Source of the DNA: Histoplasma ohiense
Lineage: Eukaryota > Ascomycota > Eurotiomycetes > Onygenales > Ajellomycetaceae
Length of the DNA: 64,000 bases
NCBI GenBank assembly: GCA_017607445.1
Contig: JAEVHH010000003.1
Span: 3,844,001-3,908,000 of the forward strand
Direction: 5' to 3'
Of the stretch, positions 11,942 through 25,865 are shown piece after piece (the first letter of the stretch is position 1; each line of letters starts with the position of its first letter). The notes beneath the pieces are model-generated. The model was not told the origin of the DNA, searched no databases, and saw only the letters and a program-made list of their open reading frames with translations. The position numbers and the translations under genes are program-made.

Positions 11942-14900
11942 GAAAAAAAGAAAAAGAAAAAATGGGGATTGAACACCGCTGAGTTTGATACGTCTTGGTT
12001 CTGGATTCGCTGGAAATTATACGATTCAGTCTGGCTGTGGCTGGAGGAAGGGTAAGATCCTGGTGAATATTGATAACAGATCCTGCGCTTAGACTCGAAA
12101 CTGTGCTTATATTTGGATGATGCCATTCTAATACGAAGGGGAACATATGGTTTATTTTTGAGGAATACCGAACAAAGGATCGGATAGTATCGGCCGACGT
12201 AAGGGTCCGAGGGTGTGGGAGCGGGAGTCTAGAATTTACATTATAGTTCAGGGATTCTTAAACAGAAAACGAAACCAAAAACGATCTAGTAGGCGAAGTT
12301 GCTTGTCCGAGCATCGAGGAAGAAACTTTGATAAAATTTTCCATTCGTTGGAAAACTCGGGTTCAATGAATCCTGGACATCAGCAGCATATATCTGGGGG
12401 ACAGTAAGTCTCTCTGCGCCCCTCAGCCGCCACTGTTCAGGAGATGTAACTAGGCAACTTCAAGCTCCTTAGTCCAACTGTCTTCTAGCCTGTTCAGTGT
12501 GGCTGAAAAAGGGAGCTCTCCACATCAACCGAAACATCCCTTCGCTCGAACTACCGTGCCCTTTGATTCTCATCTGCCCAATGCGTGGCTTTGCAAGTTT
12601 CTGCTTCTCCGGGTTAGATTTGGCGCTGATCTTAAGCGAATGCGCCAGGTCATCTTACGGCGTACCCTTCACCCTTGAGGCGTGCAACGCAGATCTTCAA
12701 TGCCAGCAACTCGTGGAGAGCAAGAAGGAGCTGTGTCGCTCCCCATTCTTGCACCGGTTCGGATTATTATCGCTAGTTTCCTTTTCCCATGATAAGTATG
12801 GGGAATTGTGGAGTTAGGTGCATGGGACCAGAGTTCCCCTGATTGAATCATCGCCGCTAGCCTTCAGCCAAACTCCGTAGACGCCGCGGACATTTCTCAG
12901 AAGTGGAGAAGCGGATGGCACGCAAATCCATCAAGTATTCATGAACGCGATGCAAGATAGAGTTGTCACACATGGAGAACTTTGACTAGCGGTGAAAAGC
13001 TGATATAATTTTCTACCTTCCCTATCCTGCATCACGATGCAGGAGGAAGCTGGTGCATTTCATGTTTTGGCATTACTTGTTGGACTGATTGCCGTGCGAG
13101 CCTTCCAACGGTCGTAATTGCACCAACCTGAGCTGCGTAAGAATTTAGCTGCGCTAGCGCAGGGTCTCCAACAGCCGAACCATGTGCTGCATGGCAACTA
13201 GTCCATTATTGGCGACATACGCAGGCGCTTAAAATGTGATGAATGTATGCTAAAAAGAAGTGAGTTGCTGGGCGCACCTGAGAAATGTCCGAAAAGATGT
13301 TTGAGCTGTTCGATTGGTGCATGAAGTGGCGGTTCAAAGGGATCAGCTTCGAGGTTTCTGAGCATCAAAATGTCGTCTTGTGTCTTTGACTGTGCAAAAG
13401 GATTATTAGTGTCTGCTTCGAGCGATCGTCCTTCGGTGCTATTCGGTCAATGTTGGGGAAGGGCTTGCGTTCGTAACTTTCCGGCTTGAATAAACACGAA
13501 CTAGCGTCTTTGGAACATTCTCCTGCTTCGACTTTAATTTTTGGGACTCTCTTTTGATGGAAACAAGAATCCAGAATTTGACAATTAAGGCATTATCTGA
13601 TTAAATCCCAATTATGCTCCCGACGGGAAGCATCAAACAAGATGGAGCCAATGACGTAATGAGAAATTATCCTTCGGCGACCAAAACAACAATCGGCGTC
13701 CAAAGCGTCGCAGCTATTTCCCCGAAGAGTCACGAATGCGCCCTTTATCAGCTAGTCTGTTGATGAAACGGACCCAAGATACTTACAATGTTCGACTATG
13801 TCTCGATCATGCTGTTGAATGTCAAACTGAAGACAAACTGTTAGAAGAACTACAGGAGGTGTGTCGATACATAGCGTACGTTGTAATAATTATTACATAC
13901 CACGCCTATATCATGCTCATACCTCACTCAACCAGACTAACAATTCACCTCCTCATCTTTGGCTAAGCCATAAAACTGCCAGTTGCGAGAATGGCTTGAA
14001 GCGTTTATTTGAAGCGATCTAACTTACCACTTTGATATTATCGGACAAGAGCAGAATGCAGATATCAGAGGATGCTTGTAATTTATGGGAATTTCGGTAC
14101 ACCTTAAGAGAAATTATTCAGGCACATAACTCTTGTACAGTACCAACTCAACCACTCCAACCTTGCCCGAGACGTAACAGTCAGGTGATTGAAATCCTCT
14201 ATATAGATCCCGAGTCGTTTCAACTCAACAAAATGCCCTGTGATGAATTTGACTGGGGCAATCCAAGCACGACTGATTGCACCATCTGATTTGCATTAAT
14301 GAGCAATGGCAGTCGCCAGTCGCTGTTCAGCCGCTGCGCTTGTTCACTACGCTGTATGTACGGCTGCGACCCTGAGGATGCAAACACCGGTAACAAGCGT
14401 GGGACTAACCTTCTGTTGATTAGGCTTTTTCTAGAAGATGCAGAACCCCGGAACGGTTCGGTAGTTTCCACATTCTGAGTTTGGTGTAAATGCTAAACTC
14501 AACGTCCTGCACCTTAAACATCATTGGTGATTATTCCACAAAGTATTATTGGCCGGGGTGACTTTTTTGGAACCTCATCATCGGGTCACGCTGTTCCCCG
14601 CGGTGATAGCGGAGATAATCACGGAATCATGTGATGTTTGCGGAAACAGTTTGCCAGCGAAATCCCCAGGACATCTGTGGCATGACATATTATATATAGC
14701 ATGTGCTGAGTACAGAGAGGCCTTCAGCTACTCAATCAAAAAAATCACATATCCTAGGATCTATTGTCGGTATTTTACATATACGGAATCTACGGCATGA
14801 CATATTCTTGGGAACAAGTTCTTCCACTAACTAGAAAATTTAAATGGAAATCTCAATACTAGCTTAAATACTCGAAACCCCTAAATTACGAACTTTTATG

Positions 14901-17900
14901 GAGCATGCTTACCTTACCATAACTCTTAAGTTTCAATCCTGTGCAAGGACTTTTTTGCCATGCCTCTGTAGACGGCGTTGAACAGAGCATGCCTACTTAC
15001 ATATAATAAACTGAGCCAATAGCAATGGTCCCCTTTAGCCTAGCGAAAAAGTTTTCGGTTTGATATATATCTTCAATGTGCTGCTCGGTTTGGAGGAAAT
15101 GCAGTGTATTGACTATCCCCATCGAGATTAGGCAACTAACTCTTGGCCGTTTGCAAATTAGCCTACTCTGCACCTCCTTGTGGCAACACAAGTTCTGGAC
15201 AGTCATCTAGATCCACTCTGCTGCGTTAGGGGACCTTAGTCGCCACAGATCAATTTTAGGCACTTCATCCTGAATAATCCAGCAGCGGCGAGCTGTTTTG
15301 AGGAGGGGGAAAATCTTGTTCGGTAAGTGTTCAGCATGAGAATTGATATGCCCAAAGTGGACGGGATGCACAACAAAGTTCATGGCTGCTTACAAAAAGC
15401 AAAAGGAACTTTCAGTCTTTGGTTCAATAGGGACTTTTGCCCTCACCAATTGGTGACTTTTGGTTAACGGGCAATAACTTTATTTTCCAAATCGAACTCC
15501 TAGTTTGGGTGGGTCAACTGCATTCCTGCATCTTCACAGCTGGCTGTGTCAAGGCTCAAGGATTCGTATCTTTGTTCGGTGGACGCCTCTGGGAGTATGC
15601 TTGCCACAAGACGTGGCACCTCATGAATGCGAGTGGCAAAATTGGCGTCTTTCCTTCTTGGTTTCTGACTCTCGGACCACTGGCCAATCACCAGTTCACC
15701 AGTTCTCCATGGGACAAGAATTGCCCAAGACAAATTCAGCTTCAGGGAATGCCAGGTGTGGGGTTGCGGAAAAGAGGGACCTGAAGCGGCACCTAACCGG
15801 GGCAAAATAGACAAAAGCTATTGGCGGAGTTTCCGCAAGGGGTGACAGGGCGTTCCGATTGCACCAAAACGAAAGGGGTGACACCTTCCAATCTCAGGAT
15901 AGTCCATATCTTCACTCTGCTCAACACTATGGCAATGAAGCAAAGGAAAAATGGATTCCAGGCAGCTGGTGCCAGCTTTTATGCTGCGTGGCTGACCTCG
16001 GCAATCAATAATCCTGCTAGCAGAGCGTCCATTCTTTATCATCTTAACGTGAAGAGGCTTAACAGAAATGTTAGGGAAATCCCTGATCACCAGGGGGTTA
16101 TGAACCATGCGGATCCGATTGTGAAATACACCAAGGGATTCTGGAAAATTGCGGAATATAAATAGAAATGGAGAATAAGTCTGGTTTGGGTAACCGTGTG
16201 AACAGTCAGTATCGTATCCCTTCATTCCTCATAATTTTTACCTCGTCAATACCCCCATTATAAAACATTACGCTTGCAGATGGTATCATGTTGAGATAGA
16301 TGGGATAAGCACCTGCTTATTTTGGTCAATGGACATATAAAAAAAAACCCCCCCAGACAATAATTAGAGTGGACATTAAATCTCAAACAATAAATCTAGG
16401 TCTGTCGACGAGGGAATCAAGAGTTGGTTCGTATTTGAACAATATAGGCACCATCGCTGGAGCTTTATTAAAATTGAAAGTGCTTAATACTATCTTCAAT
16501 GCAGGAGTTTCTGATACTCATTTGATACCCTGTATCAATCCAGTCTGCCGAAGTTTTGTTGTGAATGTGAGGTTACTTATACAGTATATAACATCCGGCG
16601 ATATTAATTAATGTAGAAAAGGGGTTTAAGATGCATGTCATAGTAGGGCATTTTCAATTAATGAGGCTGCATGAAAATGACGACGTGTGGTCACGGAACG
16701 ACTCGGAGATTGGAGTCTTATCTCAGCTCCCTCCCTGAATCTCGGATTTCAGGCCCTTCTTTCATCATAACAGGTCCTTTCCTGGGGAAGATATACTATG
16801 CCTGAAGTTAAGTTTTAACTTGCTTGGTATCCCCATACGCCTAAAGCGAAGCCTTGATATATATAGATGGGGTAACTTGAGAGAGTTATCTTCGATTTGT
16901 ATGTACAGTACGAGCTGGGACTGTGGAGCCAAGCGAAGCAAAACAATTTTTGATTGTTTCAGGCCTTCAAGTCTCCACGATATGAGGGTGGAAAAGTTGG
17001 TGATTTTTAAAGATGTGCAATTACCAACCCAACAAATAAACTAAGTAGTTCAAGGTTCACCTTCTCATCTTTTCATTAAAGCTTGGCATGGTAGTGAAAG
17101 AAATTCAAGAGCCACTTCACGTTATTGAACGATGGCTATTCGAACTTGAAATCTGTCGCTTTTTTTTGTAAATTTTTTGCTTTTTCCATCCGTTCTGTTG
17201 ACAGCCCCACGTCGAGGACCCTGTGGCTCGGCGACCATGCGTTCTCATCCTATTATTATTAGCGTTTGCTTGGTCCAACAGGGCCCGCAGATTGGCCAAC
17301 TGGTTAGGATTTTGTTGTCTTTTCTTTTTCTTCTTTCTCCTGCTCCTATTTCCTTTTCTTGGGATTACCTGAGCCGTGCAGATTTCGCAATCACCTAATT
17401 CCAGGATTCTGCAGGCATTTTCTTTATCTCCCACGTGTTACTCTATATACGGAGCCTTCGTCGAATCGGTTGTTGCCATTTGTTAGTCATGGTGGAGCTT
17501 GAGGCATGGGCATTTATTGGACCGAATGTAACACAAGGAGGGTATCAGTGATGCTGCACATCTGCACAATTTACTCCCCATTCGTTGTCACTTGAGGTGC
17601 AGTAGTGTATCATGTGGAGAGGCTCGAGAGACCCTGGAAGATTAGGACAATTCTTTTCAACAATAGGGTTGATGTGCATGATCGATGACGTTGGATGAAA
17701 TCTGATGGTATTCAGTATTGGATAACAAAGTAATTGAAGCATCAAAATAGAGTTAGTTTGACTCAAAGATGATACAAGACAAGTCTCATTCTCTACACAG
17801 CTCATTCTCTCTATTCAGTTGCCAGTGATCAGGCACACATATGTTATTCTAACTGTATTGGGAAATTGGATGGAATGAACTGCGTCCATAGGTATGTAAA

Positions 17901-20900
17901 TTATAGACTAGCATGGGGTTTTGGTACTGCACTAAAACAAGGTAGTTTGACTATCAATAACAATAGGTGCAACGTATTAACCACAGTATTACGATTGAGT
18001 TTCGTCTTTGCTGGTAAGAGCAGCCTTTGGCTCATTAGATCCCGCCTTAGATAGTATGTAGTGTACATAGTAAGTGAAGAACTTTGGATTGATGAAAAGA
18101 GTGGACCGGATCAACATTTTCGGCTCAACACGCAACCAAGAGGTTTCCTATTGTTAATGAAAGTACGGAGTAGATGAAGTGCTGGATTCTTGGGTGGCTG
18201 GATGCAGCGGGCGGGGGACAACAATGAAAAGGCAAGCATGAAGCAACCCATTATCAGTTCAGAACGGATATTTGCTTCAGGCAATGGTCGCGGAACGCAC
18301 GTTGTTTGCATCCCAAGCTGATTGCTTGGGCTCCTCGTGGCATGGGCGTGTTCTCGGACGCTACTCCCATGCATTCAATAAAGAAAAGAAAAAAAAAAAA
18401 AGAAACCCTTCGGAAACGAGATCTTGGTGTCGAATCACAAGTCGTCCACACCCCGATACCCGAGGCCTCTGCATATTCGGGGGGGGAGGAAAATGGACTG
18501 ATCATATGTCCGAAGAAAAGCGTGGCAAGCAGCGGAACCGCAGCTGCATTTCAATGCGTGAAAACGAGGTCGGCTAACTCATTGTCTACTGTGTATGCCA
18601 CAAAAGGAAAATAAATGAACCTTATTGGCGACAATCACATGATCCACGATGGCTTGCAACAGAGGGCTTGTTGGACGTGAAGGCACCGATTTTTTTTTTT
18701 TTTTTTCGGTTTCTTCCATGGACATTATCAGGAGAGGAGAAAAGATGACGGAGCATGGGAAGTGGTGGCGCCACATAAGAGATACCTAACTCTTTGTCCT
18801 GCATAGATCGCACGTGTGACCCTTGTTTGTAACAGGTACACGGCTTCAGGTTTCTTGAGACTTGCGCATGTCAAGCCCGTGTTTAAAAATGGTAGCACAC
18901 CTAATCGTGGTTTCAGATGCGTATTCGACGGACATGTGGTGGCTCAGTTGTTGGCGTTTTGATATCTCCGACACGAAAACAGTCGCTGCCACGATGAGAC
19001 TCGGCCACTTCCATGTTTAAAGGTTAAGTTCTCGTCGGTCAATCCTTTTTCGTTGACAAAAACGGATCCTTGCTGAGGCTTCGCTTACAGGTCCACAAAA
19101 CATGGTCCGCTCCGCCGAACCCTTTCGTCGTGATTTTCTTTAGGGCTAAGATAGGCCAACGCCCTGTGGAGTCTTTGGACGATTGGGACAAATTCGAATC
19201 TAGCAGCCATTCTGACACAGTTCTAGGCGTAATATTCGGAGATACGGTTACCTAAATTTTAGATACGATACACCGCATACCCAATCTGCCTTGGATGATG
19301 TATGTCTGGTCATCGTCATGGTAATGCAATCGGGGAGAACCCAAATCTCCAGATCCTCGGGGCTGAGAAAACCAGCGACCTGTTCTGCATGGGGCAATCG
19401 CAATTCACAATTGACACGCAGACAGTTGGACCCTGGTTGTAAATAATTGATTGAGGGTCTTTGGGATCGCCCATTTGAAGGGTTCGAGGGGAAGATAACC
19501 TAAAAGGGTGCGGACCTGCTAAAGCTCAAGGATCTTTTCGAATCGGGTTCACAAGAAACTAGGGACTCGGTGGCGGCGAGCCGGATTTCAAACTACTGTT
19601 GCGTGATGCAAGGGCAAACAGATGGGCGGGAATAACAAATAATAAGGGGGTGAAAGTAAAAATGTAAAATCACAAAGAATACGAGCAGCACGTGCACATG
19701 CATGGAGGTATCAGCACGTAGTACGAATACCCAGCCTGGGGAACTTTAGCATGGCGGACTTGCTATTTGTGAACACCACCAGTTGGGAGCAGAATGGAGG
19801 AAATACAGCACGAGAGTTCCGTATTGCCCTGGCAGTCTGTAGCCTGAGCCCTTCGTAACTTGGTGGTGTCCTTTCAGGGACCAGTCGAAAATTTGCATTG
19901 GTGACGCCCATCAGACAGCCACTGCGGCTGGAAGGAAAAGAAAACAACTAGCTTCATCAGGCCATTCAATGATTCTTGACGCCAGCCATGACGGAGCTTG
20001 TGTGCAAAATCTATTACTGTATTTCCCTTGGCGGGTTATAGAATAATATGAAATCTGCATAGAGCAAAAAATAAACCTCGGAGTCAATGGGGGCTGGCGA
20101 TGGATTAGAGCTGGGAATGCTGGCGCATTCATCCTTACTATTCGACATGCCGGTAGTTGTTGCCTTGGGCTGTTTTAGGGGAAGCCCTGCGTGTTCTTCT
20201 TGGTCAAGGTTATTGTGCTCAGTGGCCTATGGAATACGCTGAGGTGGGGGCAGTTTTGGCGACACTTTTGGCTACGCTTTTGGCGACGCTTTTGGCATCA
20301 ACCCAACGGCCTGCAACCTGTCTTGCCATTTCGATGAGTCGATGGTCAGACCTGGGAGATGAGCCATGAGTTCCCATGTGCCTGGCTCCTAATGTCGCCC
20401 GGCCAAAACTTCACGACGATATTTTCATGACAGCTCCAGCGTTTTGCCCCCTTATTTATCCCCCCTGTTCTTAAAGACGCTGACCCCTCCAGTGCTCATT
20501 TTGGAGAGCATTGAGCGTTTGACAACAACGGATACTTGTACATGTACATACATATTGGACTGAAGGGGCAAGGGTTTTCGGCAGTGGTGCAAATATAGCG
20601 CCTCAACATAGCCCGTCAGAACGACAGCTCTGTACAGTACACGCTAGCCTATGTTTATTATTTACTATGTATGCGTAAATTTTCGCTAGAAATCTTATTG
20701 TTTACTTTTCATATTCCTCAGGCCTTTGCAAGTTGCCATTTTGCCTTCTTCTTAACTAATCCTATGATTCTGAAGTGTCCAAGTAGGTGATTTGCCCTGA
20801 GAAGATGGTAGATTACGTTATGGCGGTTGTGCCGCGGTGTGTAGACGTGGTTCAAATTCCTCCAAACCATAACAGAATTTTCGAACCATGGATGCGGTCA

Positions 20901-22428
20901 ATTTGAAAAAAAAAAAAAAACCCCGTTCAAAAAATCTATCTTTGCCTATCACCACAATTCCTGGCCATCATTGCTCTCTTAACCCTTACGTCCCTGGTGC
21001 ATTTGGATTTGTTATTCTTTATGCATGATTTGGTTATGGCTCGTCCGTTTGGACTCCAGGACTCGTTTCGATGGGAATGCGGGGAGAGCTTGGAGGCTTT
21101 GCGCCACTTCACGTTGTTTTTGCCCTTTGGCTCGCTTTCTCGGTCAATGGGAGCAAACTAATTGACCGGTGGATAGCTTGGACCCGCGTTCTGATGATCA
21201 GCTTGGAGTGAAGCTTACGCAGTAGTAGAACTTTTAGCCCGCAAGCCCTCCTGGTATCTTCCCCTGGCGCAAACCCAGCTCGATAGAACGTCGAGGAGGG
21301 TTCTTTTGTTTCTAGGTGCGCTTTTCTTATTATGATTACACTTTGCTCCAGCACTAAACGCTAATCTGCCCTGCTGCTTGCGACTGATTCTGGCCGTGGC
21401 CCTGTTGAAGACGGGCTTCGGATCTTCCACGCTCCTCGTTTCATCCCGGACTATGTATCCGTGCCCCCCCTTCCACGTCTCCGATAATTTCTGGATCCTA
21501 TATGAGCTCTTAGTTTCCCTTCAAGTGCTCGCCTTTTTATTTTTTTATTTCCTTCCTTGATTTTATTTTTGATTTTATTTTTATTTTTAGTGTTTTGAAA
21601 ATAAAAATAATAATACTTACTAAATAATTGCTTGATAATAATATCACTTTTTAAAATTACGATCGTTTTGGCTGGTGATATTTAGTATTGACTGTTGCGC
21701 CTGCATATACAATAGTCATTCGCAGCCCAACCTGTTCTTTTCCCGCTGTGTCTCTTCCTGTGCATAACTCCTATTGATTGATCTATCTATCTTTCTGTTC
21801 CATGATTGCTGTTTGACCCGAGTGTGCACGAACCCCCCTCTGTCATCTGTGTTGCAGCTCCCTCGGGCCTGGTTTACAATTTCTGTCTCCACGATTGTAC
21901 CCCCTCGGCGTTTTCCGCCATCCCTTGATTGTCTTGACATTGTTCGTTATCGTTACTGGTTGGTGATATCGTTCGGGAAACGACGCCATTTCAATCATCC
22001 TCCTGGTTCCTCAATTCCCCATTTTTCAGGATCTAATTTGTACATATCCTTCATACTCAACCGTCTGCGCCACATAATCCCCTCCTTCAGGCGGGAGATT
22101 TCGTCAATTACTGGAGAGAGAACATTCCTCCCACGGGTCCTAATATCTAGCCAGAATCCGTGCCATACGGCCTTGCAGGCGGACAAGCTCTGTACTTCAA
22201 CCGCCGTCGGAACCAGTTATACAAAGCAAGGACTCATACCGACTTTATATAAAGAGTACTTTGGAGTGCTCTTTTTACTTTTTATGTGGGTTTTTCCTAC
22301 CATACTGTTGTACCTGTTATGGGTTTCTAATACATCGATATAGACACCTTGTCCTTGACTGAATAGCATAGCTGTTTTATATTCAAGAGACTCTCTACCT
22401 TACAAAACAAGGCCAAGAAGTCCAAGAT
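8882..22428. other. Gene desert of about 13.5 kb
   Basis: I find no open frame with a recognisable domain or consistent coding character on either strand; the longest frames are about 80-190 codons and look random. The left end (8,882 to about 9,750) is T/C-rich, like a 3' UTR or downstream flank. Contents include a CTG run with a 28-bp GTACAT palindrome (10,662-10,689), a purine run (11,908-11,961), short A runs, and a 12-bp direct repeat around CTTTTGGC (20,256-20,297). The right part (about 21,700-22,428) is probably the leader/promoter of the next gene. The base composition is not obviously AT-degraded, so I do not see repeat-induced point mutation. Confidence 0.55.
10662..10689. repeat. 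28-bp perfect palindrome of GTACAT units next to a CTG run
   Basis: The sequence from 10,662 to 10,689 equals its own reverse complement: TGTG, then alternating TACATG units, then CACA. A run of eight CTG/TGC triplets follows at about 10,759-10,782. Similar shorter GTACATGTAC palindromes occur at about 5046, 20,537, 40,662 and 48,241. The function is unknown. It could extrude a hairpin or bind a dimeric factor, or it could be a simple repeat. Confidence 0.7.
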
Positions 22429-23388
22429 ATGGACACTCGGAAGTCTGGCATTATATCTATTTTGAACAATGACGACAACCCCTCTTTTGCTGTTCGACCC
22501 ATAAAAAACGCAAAATGCCGACCACAGACAGTGACATATACCCATCAGCATGTTCGTCAATGGCCCTCACAAGGTGGACATCATCAAAATACACGGGCAG
22601 ACCGGGTCATTCTGCCCCCCTTATCTCCTGGCATATATCGTATAGATCCAGGCATGCACCATTACAGCGGGCTCAGCCAGCCTCCAGAGCATTCCATCTA
22701 TTACAATCATCAGACTCCAACAACCCAGGTTGCTGGCACATATACTCCCACAAGCTGTCGTAACTCGCAGTACTTTCCGATTGAAAAGCTGTCGATTGGG
22801 AGGATTACACACAGCGAGATCCAGCCTGGAGACCCTCCCTCACCACCAACTCCGCTTAGTGCATCGGGGGACACGCGAGCAGCGAAAGTCAGCAAGAAGA
22901 ATAAGTATCCGTGTCCTTACGCCGTCTCGCATTCTTGCACCGCAACTTTCACCACATCCGGGCACGCTGCCCGGCACGGCAAGAAGCACACGGGCGAGAA
23001 GAGCGTCCACTGCCCAGTTTGCAACAAGGCATTCACTCGAAAAGACAACATGAAACAGCATCGAAGGACACATCGACTGTCGATATCCAGCACAACGTCG
23101 CTGAAAAGGAGCGACGATGACACCACTCCACCCGAATGGAGTGGCAGTAACAAAAGCCAGTGCGACAGGGGTGATTACGTCGGTCTTGCAACGCCAACTT
23201 CCCCATGTACAGAGGGTAGACCGGATGACACTTTAAGTCAATCCACCAATCGCAGTTATGGAGGACGGTCATATACTTCAATAAACGAGTCAACGCAAGC
23301 GGCTTCACGAACTGACGCTATTACCAGAGGGCTGGATACTCTGGCAGTTGCCGCGGAGAAATCACAAATTGACAGCTACACTCGATGA
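22429..23388 (+). CDS. C2H2 zinc-finger transcription factor (two tandem fingers)
   Basis: Single exon, 319 aa. Two adjacent C2H2 fingers lie at about residues 161-215. The first has the core FTTSGHAARHGKKH and the second has CPVCNKAFTRKDNMKQH, joined by a TGEK linker. Basic residues (KVSKKNKYP) just before finger one could be a nuclear localisation signal. The N-terminal 150 residues are Pro/Tyr/Gln/Ser-rich and the C-terminal 100 are Ser/Thr-rich, both probably disordered. The FTTSGH.ARH...HTGE...F.RKDN.KQH arrangement is that of Nrg1-like repressors and the fungal MtfA-type regulators, so a DNA-binding regulator of metabolism or development is likely. I do not assign a symbol because only the fingers are diagnostic. 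No typical donor or acceptor breaks the frame. About 700 bp of gene-free sequence precedes it, likely a long leader. Confidence 0.8.
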   Translation: MDTRKSGIISILNNDDNPSFAVRPIKNAKCRPQTVTYTHQHVRQWPSQGGHHQNTRADRVILPPLSPGIYRIDPGMHHYSGLSQPPEHSIYYNHQTPTTQVAGTYTPTSCRNSQYFPIEKLSIGRITHSEIQPGDPPSPPTPLSASGDTRAAKVSKKNKYPCPYAVSHSCTATFTTSGHAARHGKKHTGEKSVHCPVCNKAFTRKDNMKQHRRTHRLSISSTTSLKRSDDDTTPPEWSGSNKSQCDRGDYVGLATPTSPCTEGRPDDTLSQSTNRSYGGRSYTSINESTQAASRTDAITRGLDTLAVAAEKSQIDSYTR

Positions 23389-25865
23389 TGTATGAAGGAG
23401 ACGTACTAAGACATGCTTGATATTCAATAGAGCCAGCTTCTGTTTTTTTTTTTTTTTTTTTTCCTTGGCATTTTTTTCCTACTTTTTCTGTTTGATATCC
23501 CATACTATAGAAGCAATTTTCCGCATAGGAAACGGAGCTGGAATGGCAACGGCGAGGGTGAGGGGAAATGGTTGGGTGTTAGAGTGTTTCTTCCTTTTGT
23601 TTCTCTCATGTCCTTCTTATTGTTTTCGTTTTCGTTTCCCATCCACCACTGTATCCCCTCGTGTCAACCATTGATTTCCCTCTGTTCTTCCATTTCCCAG
23701 TGCGGGCGTTACCAGAATCGAATCCATGTATAAAACAAAGTCGAAGGCTGTGAAGAATCCAGCAAGTAAATTTGCATTGTGAGTGTGAAAGATTTTCGAC
23801 AGGCGAGCTACATATATAGGACAACGGTCGAGAAAAGGTTTACCTGAATCCTTCTCACTTCTCGTCTCACTTTTTTGATTTCTTTCATCCGTGAAAAACT
23901 AACTCTGTGCAACGCGGTTTCAATGTGGTAGATGATTCGACGCTCGTAACTCTATACCATCTCCTTTGCGTGCGGTATCATTTGCTTTCGATCTCTCAAC
24001 ACACACATACACACATTAGAAACTAGAAATGGAAGCGCGCGAGGACTATAAAAGTGGCTTTATGCCTGAAAATGTATGCTGTTGTGTGTTGTGAATATCT
24101 GGGTTATTCTGTGCTTCATCTGTCCCTCCTCCCCCCTCCTGCGTCCTGATTTATTTGTTTATTGACGATGACTTGCTTTTATTTGTTTCTTTTCTATCTT
24201 TTCTATCTATTACTCTTTCCTTTCCCCATATTGTATGGCCCCGTAATGGATAATGTAATGTCTTTTCACCTTACTCATCCTCTGTTGCGTCTCGTCTTTT
24301 ATTCATTTGCTTGAGTTTTGTGCTTGTCAGTTTTGTTTCTTTCCTTTCTTTCCTACTTTTTTGTCACTACTGTTGTTCTGTTTGTTGCGCTCGTTGCTGT
24401 TGTAATTGTAAAGTATGATGATGGCCTTTAGAGAACTTGGGTTGGCTTGTTTTCTCTGGCTGGCCAGTCCATTGTTTTCAAGTTATTAACAAATTTGGTC
24501 TTTAGTTTTTAATTTCCTTTTTGCTGTGAAAAAAAAAGTTTATAGATGTACTATACATATTGAGTACCTTCTCATTCCTTCCTTTTTGGAACCCGCCACG
24601 CTCCCTTCTGTGTACAACAACATATCTGTCTAAATCGTATATCAGTGGTTGGAGTCTATCCAAACTTTTGATCTGGTACCACTGAACCGGTGCGGGAACA
24701 GGGAACCTTAAATTCAAGGGGCAAAGAATTTAGCTGTCCGCATGCGCTGTCCACTACGTGGGATGTTTGTAGTTCTCCAGGCCACACAGTTGACGAGCTC
24801 TGACTGTATACGGAGTATACAACAGCATATTGCATTCCCACCAGCTCGGATCGAATAGCTAGGGTTAGGGCAGCCTCAACCCCCATCACATGACGTCATT
24901 GTTGGCATCCATTGGATCCATTGCCAGGCCACTTGGGCCATGTTGGTATAGAGCGACAAATCATCCAGTCCAATCCCTCCAACAACCATTGATACCTTGG
25001 CTGTTTTCCCTCCTCGATCAAGAAACCCCGTTCAGATGTAACCGCTCGATTAACTCCTACGCAGTAGCAATGATGAAGAATGACAGCGCGATCTTGCTAC
25101 GGGATTCTCCAGCTTGCAACCCAAATATAAATATACTTCTCCCGCTCTCGCTCCCCATGCACCGTCTGCTCGTCCATCGCGCGTTCTGGCACTATATGCG
25201 CCCCAGTGCAATCAGTTTGGCCGGGGTTGACTAGGCTCGGGAGGCTATCCTCATCCAGTCCACACCCTTTTCATTTCTCCATCATAGCCATCTCCAGGCA
25301 GTACGATATAATCGCAGGTCACCGCAGAATCCCTGCCTTTTGCCTTGTATTCTGCAGCTGCTACTGCTTTTACAGCAATGGCAATAACAAAGATCCTTTG
25401 TCGCCCAATCCTCACCCTTCCAGCCTTGCCGCCGTTGTGTCGCCACAGCCTTCCCTTGATTGCCAAGGTGAGGACAGCAAGACGGGGCGCTTTGCGTCAC
25501 AGTGCAGCCCGTTGCAGACGGTTGTACCCTGGCCTGACCAACAAGAACAGCCACCGGGTTATATTTATCGCAGGAACCCCCACCATCGGCTTCTTCCTCT
25601 TTCTCGTCCCGCTTTTTTGTGTTATTTTCAAGATCAGTTGATTTTATTTATTTTCATTTATCTTCATTTATTCATGTAACTACGTATATTTTCATTGAAA
25701 AATATATATGCTACTTCCCAGAAATTCCGCTTTTTAGGAAATAGGATATGCTCTTTTCCCGTCCCTCGCCGTCCTCTTGAGCTTCCAGAAGTTCCACCAT
25801 CGGGACGGAAGTAAGACCTTCAACAATTCATTGGCTCCGGAGTGCAATAGCGATACTCTTGCGCC
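23389..25865. other. Intergenic region, no gene recognised
   Basis: The sequence is T-rich after the zinc-finger gene (a T18 run near 23,444), then mixed. It includes the leader of the next gene, which is pyrimidine-rich at about 25,740-25,865. A perfect TACGGAGTA motif is at 24,809-24,817. Several short open frames (for example around 25,206-25,679) have no recognisable domain. Confidence 0.5.

Noticed and set aside
15437..16225. Cluster of 100-135-codon frames on both strands in the desert
   Set aside because: No recognisable motif, frames conflict on both strands, and no splice pattern joins them. A very old gene relic remains possible.
20812..20870. GTTCAAATTCC-like sequence suggesting a tRNA B box
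   Set aside because: No matching A box, acceptor stem or anticodon arm could be drawn around it.
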